Below, in pieces: positions 12,540-20,235 of a DNA stretch of 20,235 bases (its first letter is position 1; every line of letters begins with the position of its first letter). Below the pieces are notes generated by a model. That model searched no databases and was not told the DNA's origin. It saw nothing but the letters and a program-made list of their open reading frames with translations. This DNA comes from WHTF01 sp964482425 (GTDB taxonomy: Bacteria; Desulfobacterota; Binatia; UBA9968), in assembly GCA_964482425.1 (NCBI GenBank), contig CAYZXN010000121.1, positions 1-20,235 of the forward strand, given 5' to 3'. Position numbers and translations under genes: made by a program.

Positions 12540-13550
12540 CTATTTCCGCAAAAAGATTTCTTGGTATTCCTTTTTCTTCTGCGCGAAGGCCTTGCGGTCG
12601 AGATCGTGCATCTCGACAAACTGGATCTTGTCGGCGTCGGCGATCGGCGGATAGATGCCCTTGCGGTTTACAAATTCGCCTTGCTTGGCGAGGATGGTCA
12701 TGCTTTCGGGACCGAGAAAGAAATCGATGAACGCCTTGCCGGCATTGGCTCGCGGCGCTTTGGCGCCAAGGGTCAGATAATGGCCATCACCCATCATCTT
12801 CTCCAACCGCACGTAGTCCAGCGGCGCTCCTCGCTGGCCGAAGGTGTGAACGTATTTGACGTAGGTGATACCGATGGGTGTCTCGCCGCTCGAGACGCGT
12901 TCCGCGGCCGGCAGAAGAGACTCGACCATGATCGGTTTGGCCGCCGCCAGATCGCGAATGAACTTATTGGATTTTTCCTTGCCCATCACTTTCTCAAGGC
13001 TCGCCACCCACTGGGTCGTGGTTGTATGCTGGGTCGGATCGGCCATGACGAGTTTGCCGCGGTATTGCGGTTTCAGCAGATCGTCAAGCGACTTGGGCGC
13101 ATCGGCCGGTTTGACGATGTTACTGTTGTAGATGATGCCGATGATGACGTTACGGTAACGCGGTCCGAGGGTCGGGTGGATCGATTCCTTGGTAAACTCC
13201 TTGGCTGAAGGCGACTGGTAATTGGCAAAGATTCCTTCTTTCAACATGATCTGCATAGGATTGTCGTTGGTCAGAATCACATCGAAAAGCGGTTTGCCGG
13301 CGCGGAATTCGCTCAACGCCCGGTCCATGACCTTGGTTGCCGACGCTCTCCAGTACTCGACCTCGATGCCGGTTTTCTGTTTGAAGATTTTGAACACCGC
13401 CTCGGCAGTGTCGGTCTCGAGAGAGCCATAGACAGTGACTCTGCCTTCCTTCTTGGCCGCATCGACGAGTTTCGCGTCTTGAGCGGAGAGCGACGCCGTC
13501 GTCACGAGCGTCGCCAATAAAACTATCAAGTAGCCTGCTTTCTTGAACAT
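12540..13550 (-). CDS. extracellular solute-binding protein, iron(III)-type (AfuA/FbpA-like)
   Basis: 336 residues. GGAGG lies four bases upstream of the ATG. A signal peptide (MFKKAGYLIVLLATLVTTASLSAQ) precedes a family-1/6 binding-protein fold: KLVDAAKKEGRVTVYGSLE at the start of lobe 1, FKQKTGIEVEYWRAS, LFDVILTND, then PKSLDDLLKPQYRGKLVMADP crossing into lobe 2. This layout is that of ferric-iron and related binding proteins (AfuA, FbpA, IdiA), a class that also binds phosphonates, thiamine and sugar phosphates. The paired tyrosines that coordinate iron in FbpA are not evident as a Y-Y dyad, so iron as ligand is doubtful. It is a lone gene with no permease or ATPase beside it and a stem-loop downstream. 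Confidence 0.85.
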   Translation of the reverse strand: MFKKAGYLIVLLATLVTTASLSAQDAKLVDAAKKEGRVTVYGSLETDTAEAVFKIFKQKTGIEVEYWRASATKVMDRALSEFRAGKPLFDVILTNDNPMQIMLKEGIFANYQSPSAKEFTKESIHPTLGPRYRNVIIGIIYNSNIVKPADAPKSLDDLLKPQYRGKLVMADPTQHTTTTQWVASLEKVMGKEKSNKFIRDLAAAKPIMVESLLPAAERVSSGETPIGITYVKYVHTFGQRGAPLDYVRLEKMMGDGHYLTLGAKAPRANAGKAFIDFFLGPESMTILAKQGEFVNRKGIYPPIADADKIQFVEMHDLDRKAFAQKKKEYQEIFLRK

Positions 13551-13925
13551 GAGTCCTCCGTTGTTATTTTGATCGCGCTGCAGCCGGCCGGTCTGCCGGC
13601 ATTCACCGGACCGCCGGTGAGTCTATCAGGGAAATTTTATCTAGCAAGACGTCTGCGTTGGATGCGCGAATTTTTGGAGCGATTACGCGATAAACATCAA
13701 CGACGTTCAAACCCTTCAAAATCGGTCGACAGTGCGCCATCGGTCAAGGGAATCGAAAAGATCGCTTTTTTAGTTCACGTCCTAGCGTTCAGGCCGGAGC
13801 CTGCACAGCCGAAGAGTTCTGTGTTGCGGAGAGGCGCCAAGAGCGCGGGATATCCCTAATAGTATATTCCCCCTTCGCTCCTTATAATTAGCCCTTGAAG
13901 GACTGTACCACAAACGACCGGTTTC
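13551..13925. other. 375-bp spacer with tandem GC hairpins upstream of the binding protein gene
   Basis: No supported gene. GCCGGC occurs at 13583-13588 and 13595-13600, and TCACCGG (13603-13609) pairs with CCGGTGA (13614-13620) around a 4-base loop. On the minus strand these lie 33-70 bp before the start codon of the binding protein, so they are likely in its leader. AT-rich sequence at 13855-13890 could hold a promoter; I see no clear pair. Confidence 0.45.
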
Positions 13926-15641
13926 TCAGCTTCTCCTGTCGTTGCCGAAAGCTTTTGTAAACGCCTGCCGTCCCCGCGTGCCGCCCATCATGAAAAGCTC
14001 GCTGCCCTCGGCGAGCAGGGTAGAGCCCGGCGGATTGGTCAGAACACGGCCGTTTTGCTGCATGCCGATGACGCTCAGTTCCGTTCGCTCTGTAATGGCG
14101 CTCTCCGCAAGCGTTTTACCGGCGAGGGATGGCGGCAGGAGAACCGAAAACAGCTCGAACCCTTCGCCCAGGATCAACAGCTGGCGGCTGTGCAGTTGAG
14201 CAAAAACTTCTTCGACACCGAGCGAGGCGTAGCTGATGGCAAAATCGGCTCCGGCGCGATAGATCGCTTCGATGTTCTTCTCATGTGTGATGCGACTGAT
14301 GATGCGCAGGTCCGGATTGAGCCGCCGACAGTAGACGGCCAGATAGATGTTCATAGCGTCGTCGTTGGTCGTTAGAAGCACCGATGGTGCTTCGCGCAAG
14401 CCGGCTTTCATCAGCACCTCTCTATCGGCCGCATCGCCGATAAAGATCCGATCCGCGACGTTGTCGAGCTTGGGCCGCAGGCTTTCCTCGCGCTCTAACA
14501 ATTGAACCGGTATGTCCTTCTTCTTGAGCGCTCGAGCGGTGGCCTGTCCGACTTTTCCGCCGCCGATGACCAGCGCCGGATGATAATTGGTGGCATAAAT
14601 GACCAGAAGCAGATCGAGCTCGAGCATTTGCTCGGCGGTGCCGACCACCACGGCCACGCTGTCGCCGGTGAGGACGGTTTCCGCCGCCGCCGGCAGCAAA
14701 CGGCCCCGTTTCCAAACAGCGATCAAGTTGACGCCGGTGGTTTCCTGCAGCTTCAGCTCACCCACCGTGCGGCTCACCAGCGGCGTATTGTGCACCGCGA
14801 AATCGGCGACTCTGAGATCGCGAATGTTGCCGATCACGTGCGTTTGCGCATGTCCGGCATTGACCCTGGCGGCGAGGCGTTCTCCCAGCCGCTGATGCAG
14901 CGGCACCACATGCGTGCAGCCGCTCAGCTCGAGAATGTCGATGGAGTCTTCCTCCTCGACGTTGGCGACGATCGGCACTTTGGGTGCGACTTCGCGGATC
15001 GTCAACGTGATGTTCGTATTCATGGTATCGCTGCAGTTGGCGTAAACCAGCCGTGCGCGGTCGACCCGAAGATTCCTGTAGGTTAAGCTGCTGTCGACGT
15101 CGCCGGCGACCACGGAAATGCCGTCCCCGTGCATTTGCGCGGCCTTCAGCGCGTCGGGTTCGATGACGTAGTACGGCACGTTGTGGAGCCGCAGCCGCTC
15201 AATGAGCCCCGGCGCGATCGAGTCGTAGGCGCACAGGATCACGTGCTCGCGCGCATCGACCGGCGCCTCCCGTGGAGCCCTGACCCGCACCTGGGCTTCG
15301 AGCCAGGGCGCATAGAAGAGGCGAATGAACATGAACGGGAGAACGATGAGCAGCAGAACGATGCCCGAGAGCAGCACGATGATACTGAAGAGCCTGCCGA
15401 TATCACTCGAGAAGGTAATGTCGCCGAAGCCCAATGTTGTCATGACGGTCAACGTCCAATAAATTCCGGTGATCCAGGAATGATACTGCCCTTCGGCGTA
15501 GAGCATGATGACATGAAACAGCACTGAGTATAGGGCGATGACCAAAATCAAGAAAACCAGGTACTTCAAGAGCGCGCCGATGTTTTCACGCGTGCCGCGT
15601 TCGCTCAGGAAGTAAGAGATCTGGCTGCTTACAAACTTCAT
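13926..15641 (-). CDS. two-TM potassium channel with two RCK (TrkA-N/TrkA-C) modules
   Basis: 571 residues from the ATG at 15641; the longer in-frame extension (to 15746) looks non-coding. Residues about 24-48 and 84-106 are membrane helices flanking a pore helix and the selectivity filter TLGFGD (69-74), typical of ligand-gated K+ channels. A first RCK domain follows at about 132-250; its NAD-binding loop is degenerate (LCAYDSIAPG instead of G-x-G-x-x-G). A TrkA-C-like segment is near 270-335. A second RCK domain starts at ALVIGGGKVGQATA (356-369) with an intact glycine motif and acidic residue E383, and a final TrkA-C segment runs to about 555. Tandem RCK domains in one chain form the cytosolic gating ring (as in GsuK and BK channels). 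Ligand unknown. It lies 233 bp downstream of lon. Confidence 0.9.
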   Translation of the reverse strand: MKFVSSQISYFLSERGTRENIGALLKYLVFLILVIALYSVLFHVIMLYAEGQYHSWITGIYWTLTVMTTLGFGDITFSSDIGRLFSIIVLLSGIVLLLIVLPFMFIRLFYAPWLEAQVRVRAPREAPVDAREHVILCAYDSIAPGLIERLRLHNVPYYVIEPDALKAAQMHGDGISVVAGDVDSSLTYRNLRVDRARLVYANCSDTMNTNITLTIREVAPKVPIVANVEEEDSIDILELSGCTHVVPLHQRLGERLAARVNAGHAQTHVIGNIRDLRVADFAVHNTPLVSRTVGELKLQETTGVNLIAVWKRGRLLPAAAETVLTGDSVAVVVGTAEQMLELDLLLVIYATNYHPALVIGGGKVGQATARALKKKDIPVQLLEREESLRPKLDNVADRIFIGDAADREVLMKAGLREAPSVLLTTNDDAMNIYLAVYCRRLNPDLRIISRITHEKNIEAIYRAGADFAISYASLGVEEVFAQLHSRQLLILGEGFELFSVLLPPSLAGKTLAESAITERTELSVIGMQQNGRVLTNPPGSTLLAEGSELFMMGGTRGRQAFTKAFGNDRRS

Positions 15642-15874
15642 CTCATGGATGGTGGGCGCGATGAGCGTGTTTGATACTCGGGGCGAATAACAGAAAGATG
15701 AGCGGATAAGCGCCACAGGACAAGTTCCCGACGCTTGTGGCCGCATACTGCGCGGGAAAACCCCGCCATTCGGTTGTCTTTACCACAGTTATGGGAGTTT
15801 AGCACCGGATGGGTTTCGCCAACCAGCGCGGCAAGCCACATCTTCAGGGCTCGCCCGCGCATGGTTGCGCACTT

Positions 15875-18283
15875 TCAGGAAAGCGAATCTGCCGCCGGTC
15901 TCTGTGCCGGAACGAAATCGCCCGCGTCCTCCGGCTCCAAGGCAAACCGCAAGGCGTCATCCACGGTCTTTAGGAACTCGAAGCTCAGTCCGGCGCGTGC
16001 TTCTGGGGGAATTTCCTCGATGTCCCTGCGATTAAGCTCGGGCAGCAGGGCGCATCCGATACCGGCTCGCTTGGCCGCGAGCATCTTTTCCCTGATCCCG
16101 CCCACGGGCAGGACCAGACCGCGCAGGCTGATCTCGCCGGTCATGGCGACATCCTTGTTGACTCGCCGTCCGGTGAGAAGCGAGACCAGCGCGACAAAAA
16201 GCGTGGTGCCGGCGCTGGGTCCGTCCTTGGGAATAGCACCGGCAGGCAAATGGATGTGGAGGTCATTTTTTTTGAACAGTTCGGGATCGATCTCCAAAGC
16301 TTCGGCGCGCGATTTTACCAGGCTCAGTGCCGCCTGCGCGCTTTCCTTCATGACCTCGCCAAGCTGGCCGGTGAGTATCAGCCGACCTTCTCCCGGCATT
16401 TTCGTCGCCTCGACAAACAGGATGTCGCCGCCCACGGGTGTCCAAGCCAGCCCTGTAGCCACTCCCGGCAGGCTTGTGCGCAGCGCGATCTCGTTGAAAA
16501 ATTTTTTCTGGCCTAAATAGCCGGCGACGGACTCGACGTCGACGGTGACCGCATCCTTGAGACCTTCGGCGACGCGGGTGGCAACGCTGCGGCAGACCGC
16601 CCCCAGTTCGCGCTCGAGTTGTCGGACGCCGGCTTCGCGGGTGTAGGATCGGATGATTTCCCGAATCGCTTCGTCGGTAAAGTGAATCTGTTCCGGCGTG
16701 AGGCCGTTTTCGCTTGTCTGCCTGGGGATTAGATAGCCCTTGGCGATGGCCAGCTTATCGTCTTCGATATAGCCCGGGACTTCGATGATCTCCATGCGGT
16801 CCCGCAGCGGCCCGGGGACGGTATCGAGCACGTTGGCCGTGGCGATAAACAAGACCCGGCTCAGGTCGAACGGCACGCCCAGATAATGATCCTGGAACGT
16901 GCTGTTCTGCGACGGATCCAAAACCTCGAGCAACGCGGCCGAGGGATCGCCGTGAAAACTGGCGCTGAGCTTGTCGATCTCGTCGAGCATAAAGACTGGA
17001 TTTCTGCTGCCGGCTTTGCGGATCCCCTGGATGATATTTCCCGGCAGCGAACCGATATAGGTCCGGCGATGGCCGCGGATATCGGCTTCGTCGTGCACTC
17101 CGCCCAGGCTCTGGCGCACGAACTTGCGATTCATTGCCCGCGCGATGCTCTGCCCGAGCGAAGTCTTACCGACTCCCGGAGGTCCGACCAGGCACAGGAT
17201 CGGGCTTTTTCCTTCCGGCATCAGCTTGCGCACGGCGAGAAATTCGATGATGCGTTTTTTCACCTTCTCGAGACCATAGTGGTCGGCGTCGAGGATTTCC
17301 CGCGCCTTGGGCAGATCGATCTCTTCCTTGGTCATCACCGCCCACGGCAGTTCCACCAGCCAATCGAAATAGGTGCGCAGCGACGAGTACTCGGGCCCGC
17401 CTTCGGGCATGCGCTCCAACCGGCTGAGCTCGCGCAGCGCTTCTTTCTCGACCTCGGGAGGCATTTTGGCGTCGAAAATCTTCTTGCGCAGATCCTCGGC
17501 TTCTACGCTTTTGCCGTCCTCTTCGCCGAGCTCCTTTTGTATCGCCTTGAGTTGCTCGCGCAGGAAATACTGTCGCTGCGCTTTAGTCATGGAGTCCTTG
17601 GTTTCTTCGCCGATCTTTTTACTCAGCTCGAGCACCTCGATCTGGCGCGACAATTTTTCAGCGACTCTCTGGGCGCGCGTCACCGGATCCAACAAGGCGA
17701 GGATTTCCTGTTTTTCGGCGGCGGGAAGATCCAAAGTCGAAGCGATCATGTCGATCAACGTAAGAGGGTCGTCGATCCGCTCGATGGTCGCTTTCAGTTC
17801 GTTCATCGGCTCGGGCAACAACGACAAGGCCCTGGAGGCCTCCTGACGCAGGTTAACGATGCGCGCCTCGAATTCCTTCGTCTGCGGCGCGGTTTCCTCT
17901 ACCATGCTGACGCGGGCGACGAGGATAGGATCGGTCTGGAGAAATTCAGCGATCTCGAAGCGGCGCCGTCCCTGGGCGATCACCTGACGCTGGCCGTCGG
18001 GAAGGGTGAACATCCGTAGAACGTCCGCGGCGGTGCCGATCTTGAACAGGTCAGCCGGGCCGGGATTCTCCACCGCCGGGTCGCGTTGAGCGACAAAACC
18101 GATGGGCAGTTGCTGGCGCACCGCCTCTTCAATGGCCTGCAGGCTGGTTGCCCGACCGACCACAAACGGCATGATGGTCGCGGGAAAGAGCACCGTGTTG
18201 CGCAGCGGCAAGATGACCAGGGCTCCGGGCGGAATCTGGACGCGCGACTTACCTTTGGGAGTTTCCGTCGCTTCGGCTTTCAT
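15875..18283 (-). CDS. lon: ATP-dependent protease Lon
   Basis: 802 residues from the ATG at 18283, close to the usual length. It degrades misfolded and regulatory proteins in the cytoplasm as a hexamer. The N-terminal substrate-binding domain begins at LVILPLRNTVLFP (23-35). A coiled-coil region is near 205-295. The AAA+ domain has Walker A GPPGVGKT (367-374) and Walker B FMLDEIDK (431-438). The C-terminal protease domain has catalytic Ser690 in KDGPSAGTT and Lys733 in GGIREKML, 43 residues apart as in E. coli Lon (S679/K722). The start is chosen because TGAGGAAA lies upstream and because ATGA overlaps the stop codon of the Hsp20 gene, which implies translational coupling. An in-frame extension to 18406 is a shadow of Hsp20. 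Confidence 0.97.
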   Translation of the reverse strand: MKAEATETPKGKSRVQIPPGALVILPLRNTVLFPATIMPFVVGRATSLQAIEEAVRQQLPIGFVAQRDPAVENPGPADLFKIGTAADVLRMFTLPDGQRQVIAQGRRRFEIAEFLQTDPILVARVSMVEETAPQTKEFEARIVNLRQEASRALSLLPEPMNELKATIERIDDPLTLIDMIASTLDLPAAEKQEILALLDPVTRAQRVAEKLSRQIEVLELSKKIGEETKDSMTKAQRQYFLREQLKAIQKELGEEDGKSVEAEDLRKKIFDAKMPPEVEKEALRELSRLERMPEGGPEYSSLRTYFDWLVELPWAVMTKEEIDLPKAREILDADHYGLEKVKKRIIEFLAVRKLMPEGKSPILCLVGPPGVGKTSLGQSIARAMNRKFVRQSLGGVHDEADIRGHRRTYIGSLPGNIIQGIRKAGSRNPVFMLDEIDKLSASFHGDPSAALLEVLDPSQNSTFQDHYLGVPFDLSRVLFIATANVLDTVPGPLRDRMEIIEVPGYIEDDKLAIAKGYLIPRQTSENGLTPEQIHFTDEAIREIIRSYTREAGVRQLERELGAVCRSVATRVAEGLKDAVTVDVESVAGYLGQKKFFNEIALRTSLPGVATGLAWTPVGGDILFVEATKMPGEGRLILTGQLGEVMKESAQAALSLVKSRAEALEIDPELFKKNDLHIHLPAGAIPKDGPSAGTTLFVALVSLLTGRRVNKDVAMTGEISLRGLVLPVGGIREKMLAAKRAGIGCALLPELNRRDIEEIPPEARAGLSFEFLKTVDDALRFALEPEDAGDFVPAQRPAADSLS

Positions 18284-18711
18284 GAATGTTTCCTCAGTTG
18301 GATGATCAACAAGCCTTCCTTCAAGGAGACCTCTCCCAATATCAACGGGCTCTCGCCGCCGACGACTCGAAGCCGCCGCTCGAAACGGCCGAGCGGGATC
18401 TCCCATACCTTGAAATCGCCGTCGTTACAGCACTCCGGGAGCGGCCGGCGGCCGGCGATCACCAGCTCATTACCTTCGATGCGTACTTGCATCTGGTCAG
18501 CGGATACTCCCGATAGCGCAGCTATAACCCAAAAACTCTCGTCGGTTTCGACGACGTTGACCGGAGGTTCCCAACTGGGCGTTCGACCCTGGGATGCGCG
18601 GTATTGCGCCGCCGAGGCGATTTGTAAAAAGTTCCGCTTTATTCGCTCCGCTTGCTGAAGCACGTCATTCGCTTGATGCCAGATCAGAAAATCCCAATCG
18701 CGTTGCGCCAT
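18280..18711 (-). CDS. Hsp20 / alpha-crystallin small heat-shock protein
   Basis: 143 residues from the ATG at 18711, chosen for GGAGG nine bases upstream. The N-terminus (MAQRDWDFLIWHQANDVLQQ) resembles the variable arm of small heat-shock proteins. The alpha-crystallin domain spans about 47-141: WEPPVNVVETDESFWVIAAL, GVSADQMQVRIEGNELVIAG, EIPLGRFERRLRV and the closing KEGLLIIQL with the family's G-x-L-type motif. The C-terminal I-x-I anchoring motif is missing: the protein ends right after the domain with RKHS, so its oligomers may be smaller or unusual. It is an ATP-independent holdase that keeps unfolded proteins soluble. Its stop codon overlaps the lon start as ATGA, so the two form one operon handing clients from chaperone to protease (inference). 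Confidence 0.92.
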   Translation of the reverse strand: MAQRDWDFLIWHQANDVLQQAERIKRNFLQIASAAQYRASQGRTPSWEPPVNVVETDESFWVIAALSGVSADQMQVRIEGNELVIAGRRPLPECCNDGDFKVWEIPLGRFERRLRVVGGESPLILGEVSLKEGLLIIQLRKHS

Positions 18712-18747
18712 TTTGTGCCGGCCTCCATGAACATAGAGCCCATCGAT

Positions 18748-18775
18748 CTTATACCGTAAACAGGTCGCCGATAAA
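18748..18775 (-). promoter_or_regulatory. weak candidate promoter for the Hsp20-lon operon
   Basis: On the minus strand TTTATC (complement of 18770-18775) and TATAAG (complement of 18748-18753) are 16 bp apart, about 36 bp before the Hsp20 start codon. No CIRCE element and no complete sigma32-type pair were found. Confidence 0.25.
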
Positions 18776-18884
18776 GACTTCACGATCGAGAAACGGCTCG
18801 AAGAAGTCCCATTAAAGATTTCAAGCTCATCTCGCTACGAGCTCGTTCTCGATGCTCATGGAGCGCAGCCTGCTACAGTTCAAC

Positions 18885-20000
18885 CTAGGAGCGGCTGGCG
18901 TCAATGTCAAGAAAGGGAGCTTGCCGGGCGAGATTGGTTATTATCTCTTCGATGTCGTCAAGCGAATTGAAACGGGGCGAGCCGGCCAGGTGAGGAGTGA
19001 TAATAACGTTAGGAAATTCTAACAGCGGCTCGCCGGGATTCGCCGGCTCCTCGTAAAAGCCATCCATCGCAAAACCGCCCACGCTACCCGATTGAAGAGC
19101 ATCGAACAAAGCCGCGCGGTTTACCAGCGAAGGCTGCGAAACGTTGACGAGCAGCGCGCCCGGTTTGATCATTGCGAACTGACCGCGTCCGATAATGCCG
19201 CGAGTTTCCGGCGCGGACGGCAGATGCAAACTGACGCAGTCCGATGTTTCAAGAAGCTCCTGCAAGGAGAGATAGCTTGCCTGGTAGTGCCGCTCTTCGG
19301 CCGGCGTCATGCGATGGCGCTGGTGGTATACCATGCGCATGCCGAGGGCCGCCGCTCGGAGCGCCAGCTCTCGTCCGATCTCGCCCAACCCGATAATTCC
19401 GAGTTGCCGCCCGTTAAGAGTTTTGAGTCCGCTAATGCGCGCCCAGTTGCCGTTCGGGGTTCGCGCCCGGTTGTAACGTGTGGGCCTGTAGCCCGCGCTT
19501 TGCAGTTGCTCGACGCTGATGAGATTGGCGTTCTGATTGAGCTGGCGAGCCAGGGCGAGCATGAGCATTAACGCCTGCTCGGCAACGGCGATGTTGGCGC
19601 GCCTCCTGAGGGTTTTTATTTGAATTCCCGCCGCGCTGCATGCCGCGCCCTCGATGTGTCGGGTGAGGGTGCCATAGCGCTGGACGAGCTTTAGATTCTC
19701 GCCGGCCGCGGCAATCTCCCTGGGGCCGACCGCCAGGGCGTCGACCACAAACGCCTGGGCTCCGCGAGCTTTTGCCAGCAACTCGTCTTGGTCGCGAACC
19801 AATCGGACCTCGGCCGGATGCAGACCGCGCGCAACAAAGCGCATCCGGTGGCACCAGCCTGCAAAATCAAGATCATGGGCGCAGAAATGGTCAAAGGCGG
19901 AGACCAGATCGTCAGGCGCCGCCGGATCGAGCACGATTTGAATAACCCGGAGAAATGAGTCGTCTTCTACAACCAGGACAGGCGGAGTTGATAAAGCCAT
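18885..20000 (-). CDS. D-2-hydroxyacid dehydrogenase-like NAD-binding protein
   Basis: 371 residues from the ATG at 20000 (a TTG 12 bp upstream is also possible). It has the split catalytic/Rossmann layout of D-3-phosphoglycerate- and formate/glyoxylate-type dehydrogenases. The cofactor domain carries GIIGLGEIGREL with G-x-G-x-x-G (numbers here count from the TTG: 208-213). The family active site is Arg-Glu-His. The Glu (E321/E322 in DGFYEEP) and the His (H341 in TPHLAG) are present. The Arg of the motif N-x-x-R-G is replaced: the segment reads NVSQPSLVNRAAL, with Gln293. This Arg normally binds the substrate carboxylate. The N-terminal extension of about 40 residues is longer than usual. No operon partner is evident; it lies 173 bp upstream of the Hsp20 gene on the same strand. 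Substrate unknown. Confidence 0.88.
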   Translation of the reverse strand: MALSTPPVLVVEDDSFLRVIQIVLDPAAPDDLVSAFDHFCAHDLDFAGWCHRMRFVARGLHPAEVRLVRDQDELLAKARGAQAFVVDALAVGPREIAAAGENLKLVQRYGTLTRHIEGAACSAAGIQIKTLRRRANIAVAEQALMLMLALARQLNQNANLISVEQLQSAGYRPTRYNRARTPNGNWARISGLKTLNGRQLGIIGLGEIGRELALRAAALGMRMVYHQRHRMTPAEERHYQASYLSLQELLETSDCVSLHLPSAPETRGIIGRGQFAMIKPGALLVNVSQPSLVNRAALFDALQSGSVGGFAMDGFYEEPANPGEPLLEFPNVIITPHLAGSPRFNSLDDIEEIITNLARQAPFLDIDASRS

Positions 20001-20235
20001 CGACTTGCTCAAATGCGCGAGCGCCGGTTTGACGAGTTCGGCTGAGTATCGCCTGCCGGATGCTTGCCGCCTATCCCTATCGTAACAACCGTAAGATTTC
20101 CATATCGCGTTCTCCGGGCCATTGCGTTAAAAGAGGATTGCTGTGAACGTGCGGCCATGAGCAGCGAGGTAGGAAGGCAAGAGCGGCAGCTGCGGGCATC
20201 TGAGTTCGGGGCGGTTCGGAATCATGCAGATCGCA

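Noticed and set aside
12252..13208. 318-codon plus-strand frame opposite the iron-type binding protein
   Set aside because: Antisense shadow of a gene with a clear signal peptide, ribosome-binding site and fold.
13569..13859. 96-codon plus-strand frame in the spacer before the K+ channel gene
   Set aside because: It begins with TTG, has no ribosome-binding site and overlaps the leader hairpins of the binding-protein gene. An internal ATG start (MREFLERLRDKHQRR...) is possible but unsupported.
16886..18019. 377-codon plus-strand frame opposite lon
   Set aside because: Antisense shadow of the lon AAA+ and N-terminal domains.
18720..18884. Heat-shock control element (CIRCE or sigma32 promoter) before the Hsp20 gene
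   Set aside because: GCTTGAAAT resembles a sigma32 -35 box, but no CCCATNT-like -10 follows at the right distance, and no CIRCE inverted repeat was found.
20157..20235. Plus-strand frame open to the right edge, beginning MSSEVGRQERQ
   Set aside because: Only 26 codons are visible, with no clear ribosome-binding site. It could be the start of a gene beyond the window, but nothing supports it here.

Overview
The window looks like a chromosomal segment of a Gram-negative bacterium. Supporting signs are an outer-membrane beta-barrel protein ending in Phe, several Sec signal peptides, Shine-Dalgarno sites of the AGGAG/GGAGG type, and a fairly high GC content by eye. Three ABC-type substrate-binding proteins without permease or ATPase genes, next to LigA/LigB-type and COG3618-type genes, resemble gene neighbourhoods I associate with uncultivated soil or sediment lineages such as Binatota/Desulfobacterota, Rokubacteria or Tectomicrobia. 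That placement is inference, and no rRNA or other taxonomic marker is present. I saw no tRNA, rRNA, insertion sequence, phage gene or CRISPR array.

Region 1 (1-6588) looks like transport and catabolism. On the minus strand an LVIVD-repeat beta-propeller gene is followed by a substrate-binding protein gene that runs off the left edge. Divergent from these, on the plus strand, are a second substrate-binding protein, a medium-chain dehydrogenase/reductase, and a tight set of four genes: a LigB-like extradiol dioxygenase catalytic subunit, a half-size GDT1/UPF0016 membrane transporter, a LigA-like small subunit and an isochorismatase-type hydrolase. The LigB-like protein has the two iron-ligand histidines and the catalytic histidine of the family, but Gly where the third ligand, Glu, is expected.

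Region 2 (6828-10471) holds a secreted SH3 protein with seven Gly-x-Trp repeats, a small two-helix membrane protein flanked by hairpins, a possible 36-residue cationic mini-protein, a COG3618/PDC-hydrolase-like amidohydrolase and an outer-membrane beta-barrel protein.

Region 3 (10764-13550) is all on the minus strand. It holds a small SET-domain methyltransferase, a glycine-rich RRM RNA-binding protein with a clear intrinsic terminator and an upstream 9-bp direct repeat, an orphan AtpI-like protein, and an iron-type substrate-binding protein followed by a strong stem-loop.

Region 4 (13926-20000), also on the minus strand, holds a two-TM potassium channel with two RCK modules, Lon protease preceded by and overlapping (ATGA) an Hsp20 chaperone gene, and a D-2-hydroxyacid dehydrogenase-like protein with Gln in place of the usual substrate-binding Arg. 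The Hsp20-Lon pair reads as a proteostasis operon. The remainder is mostly single-gene units.
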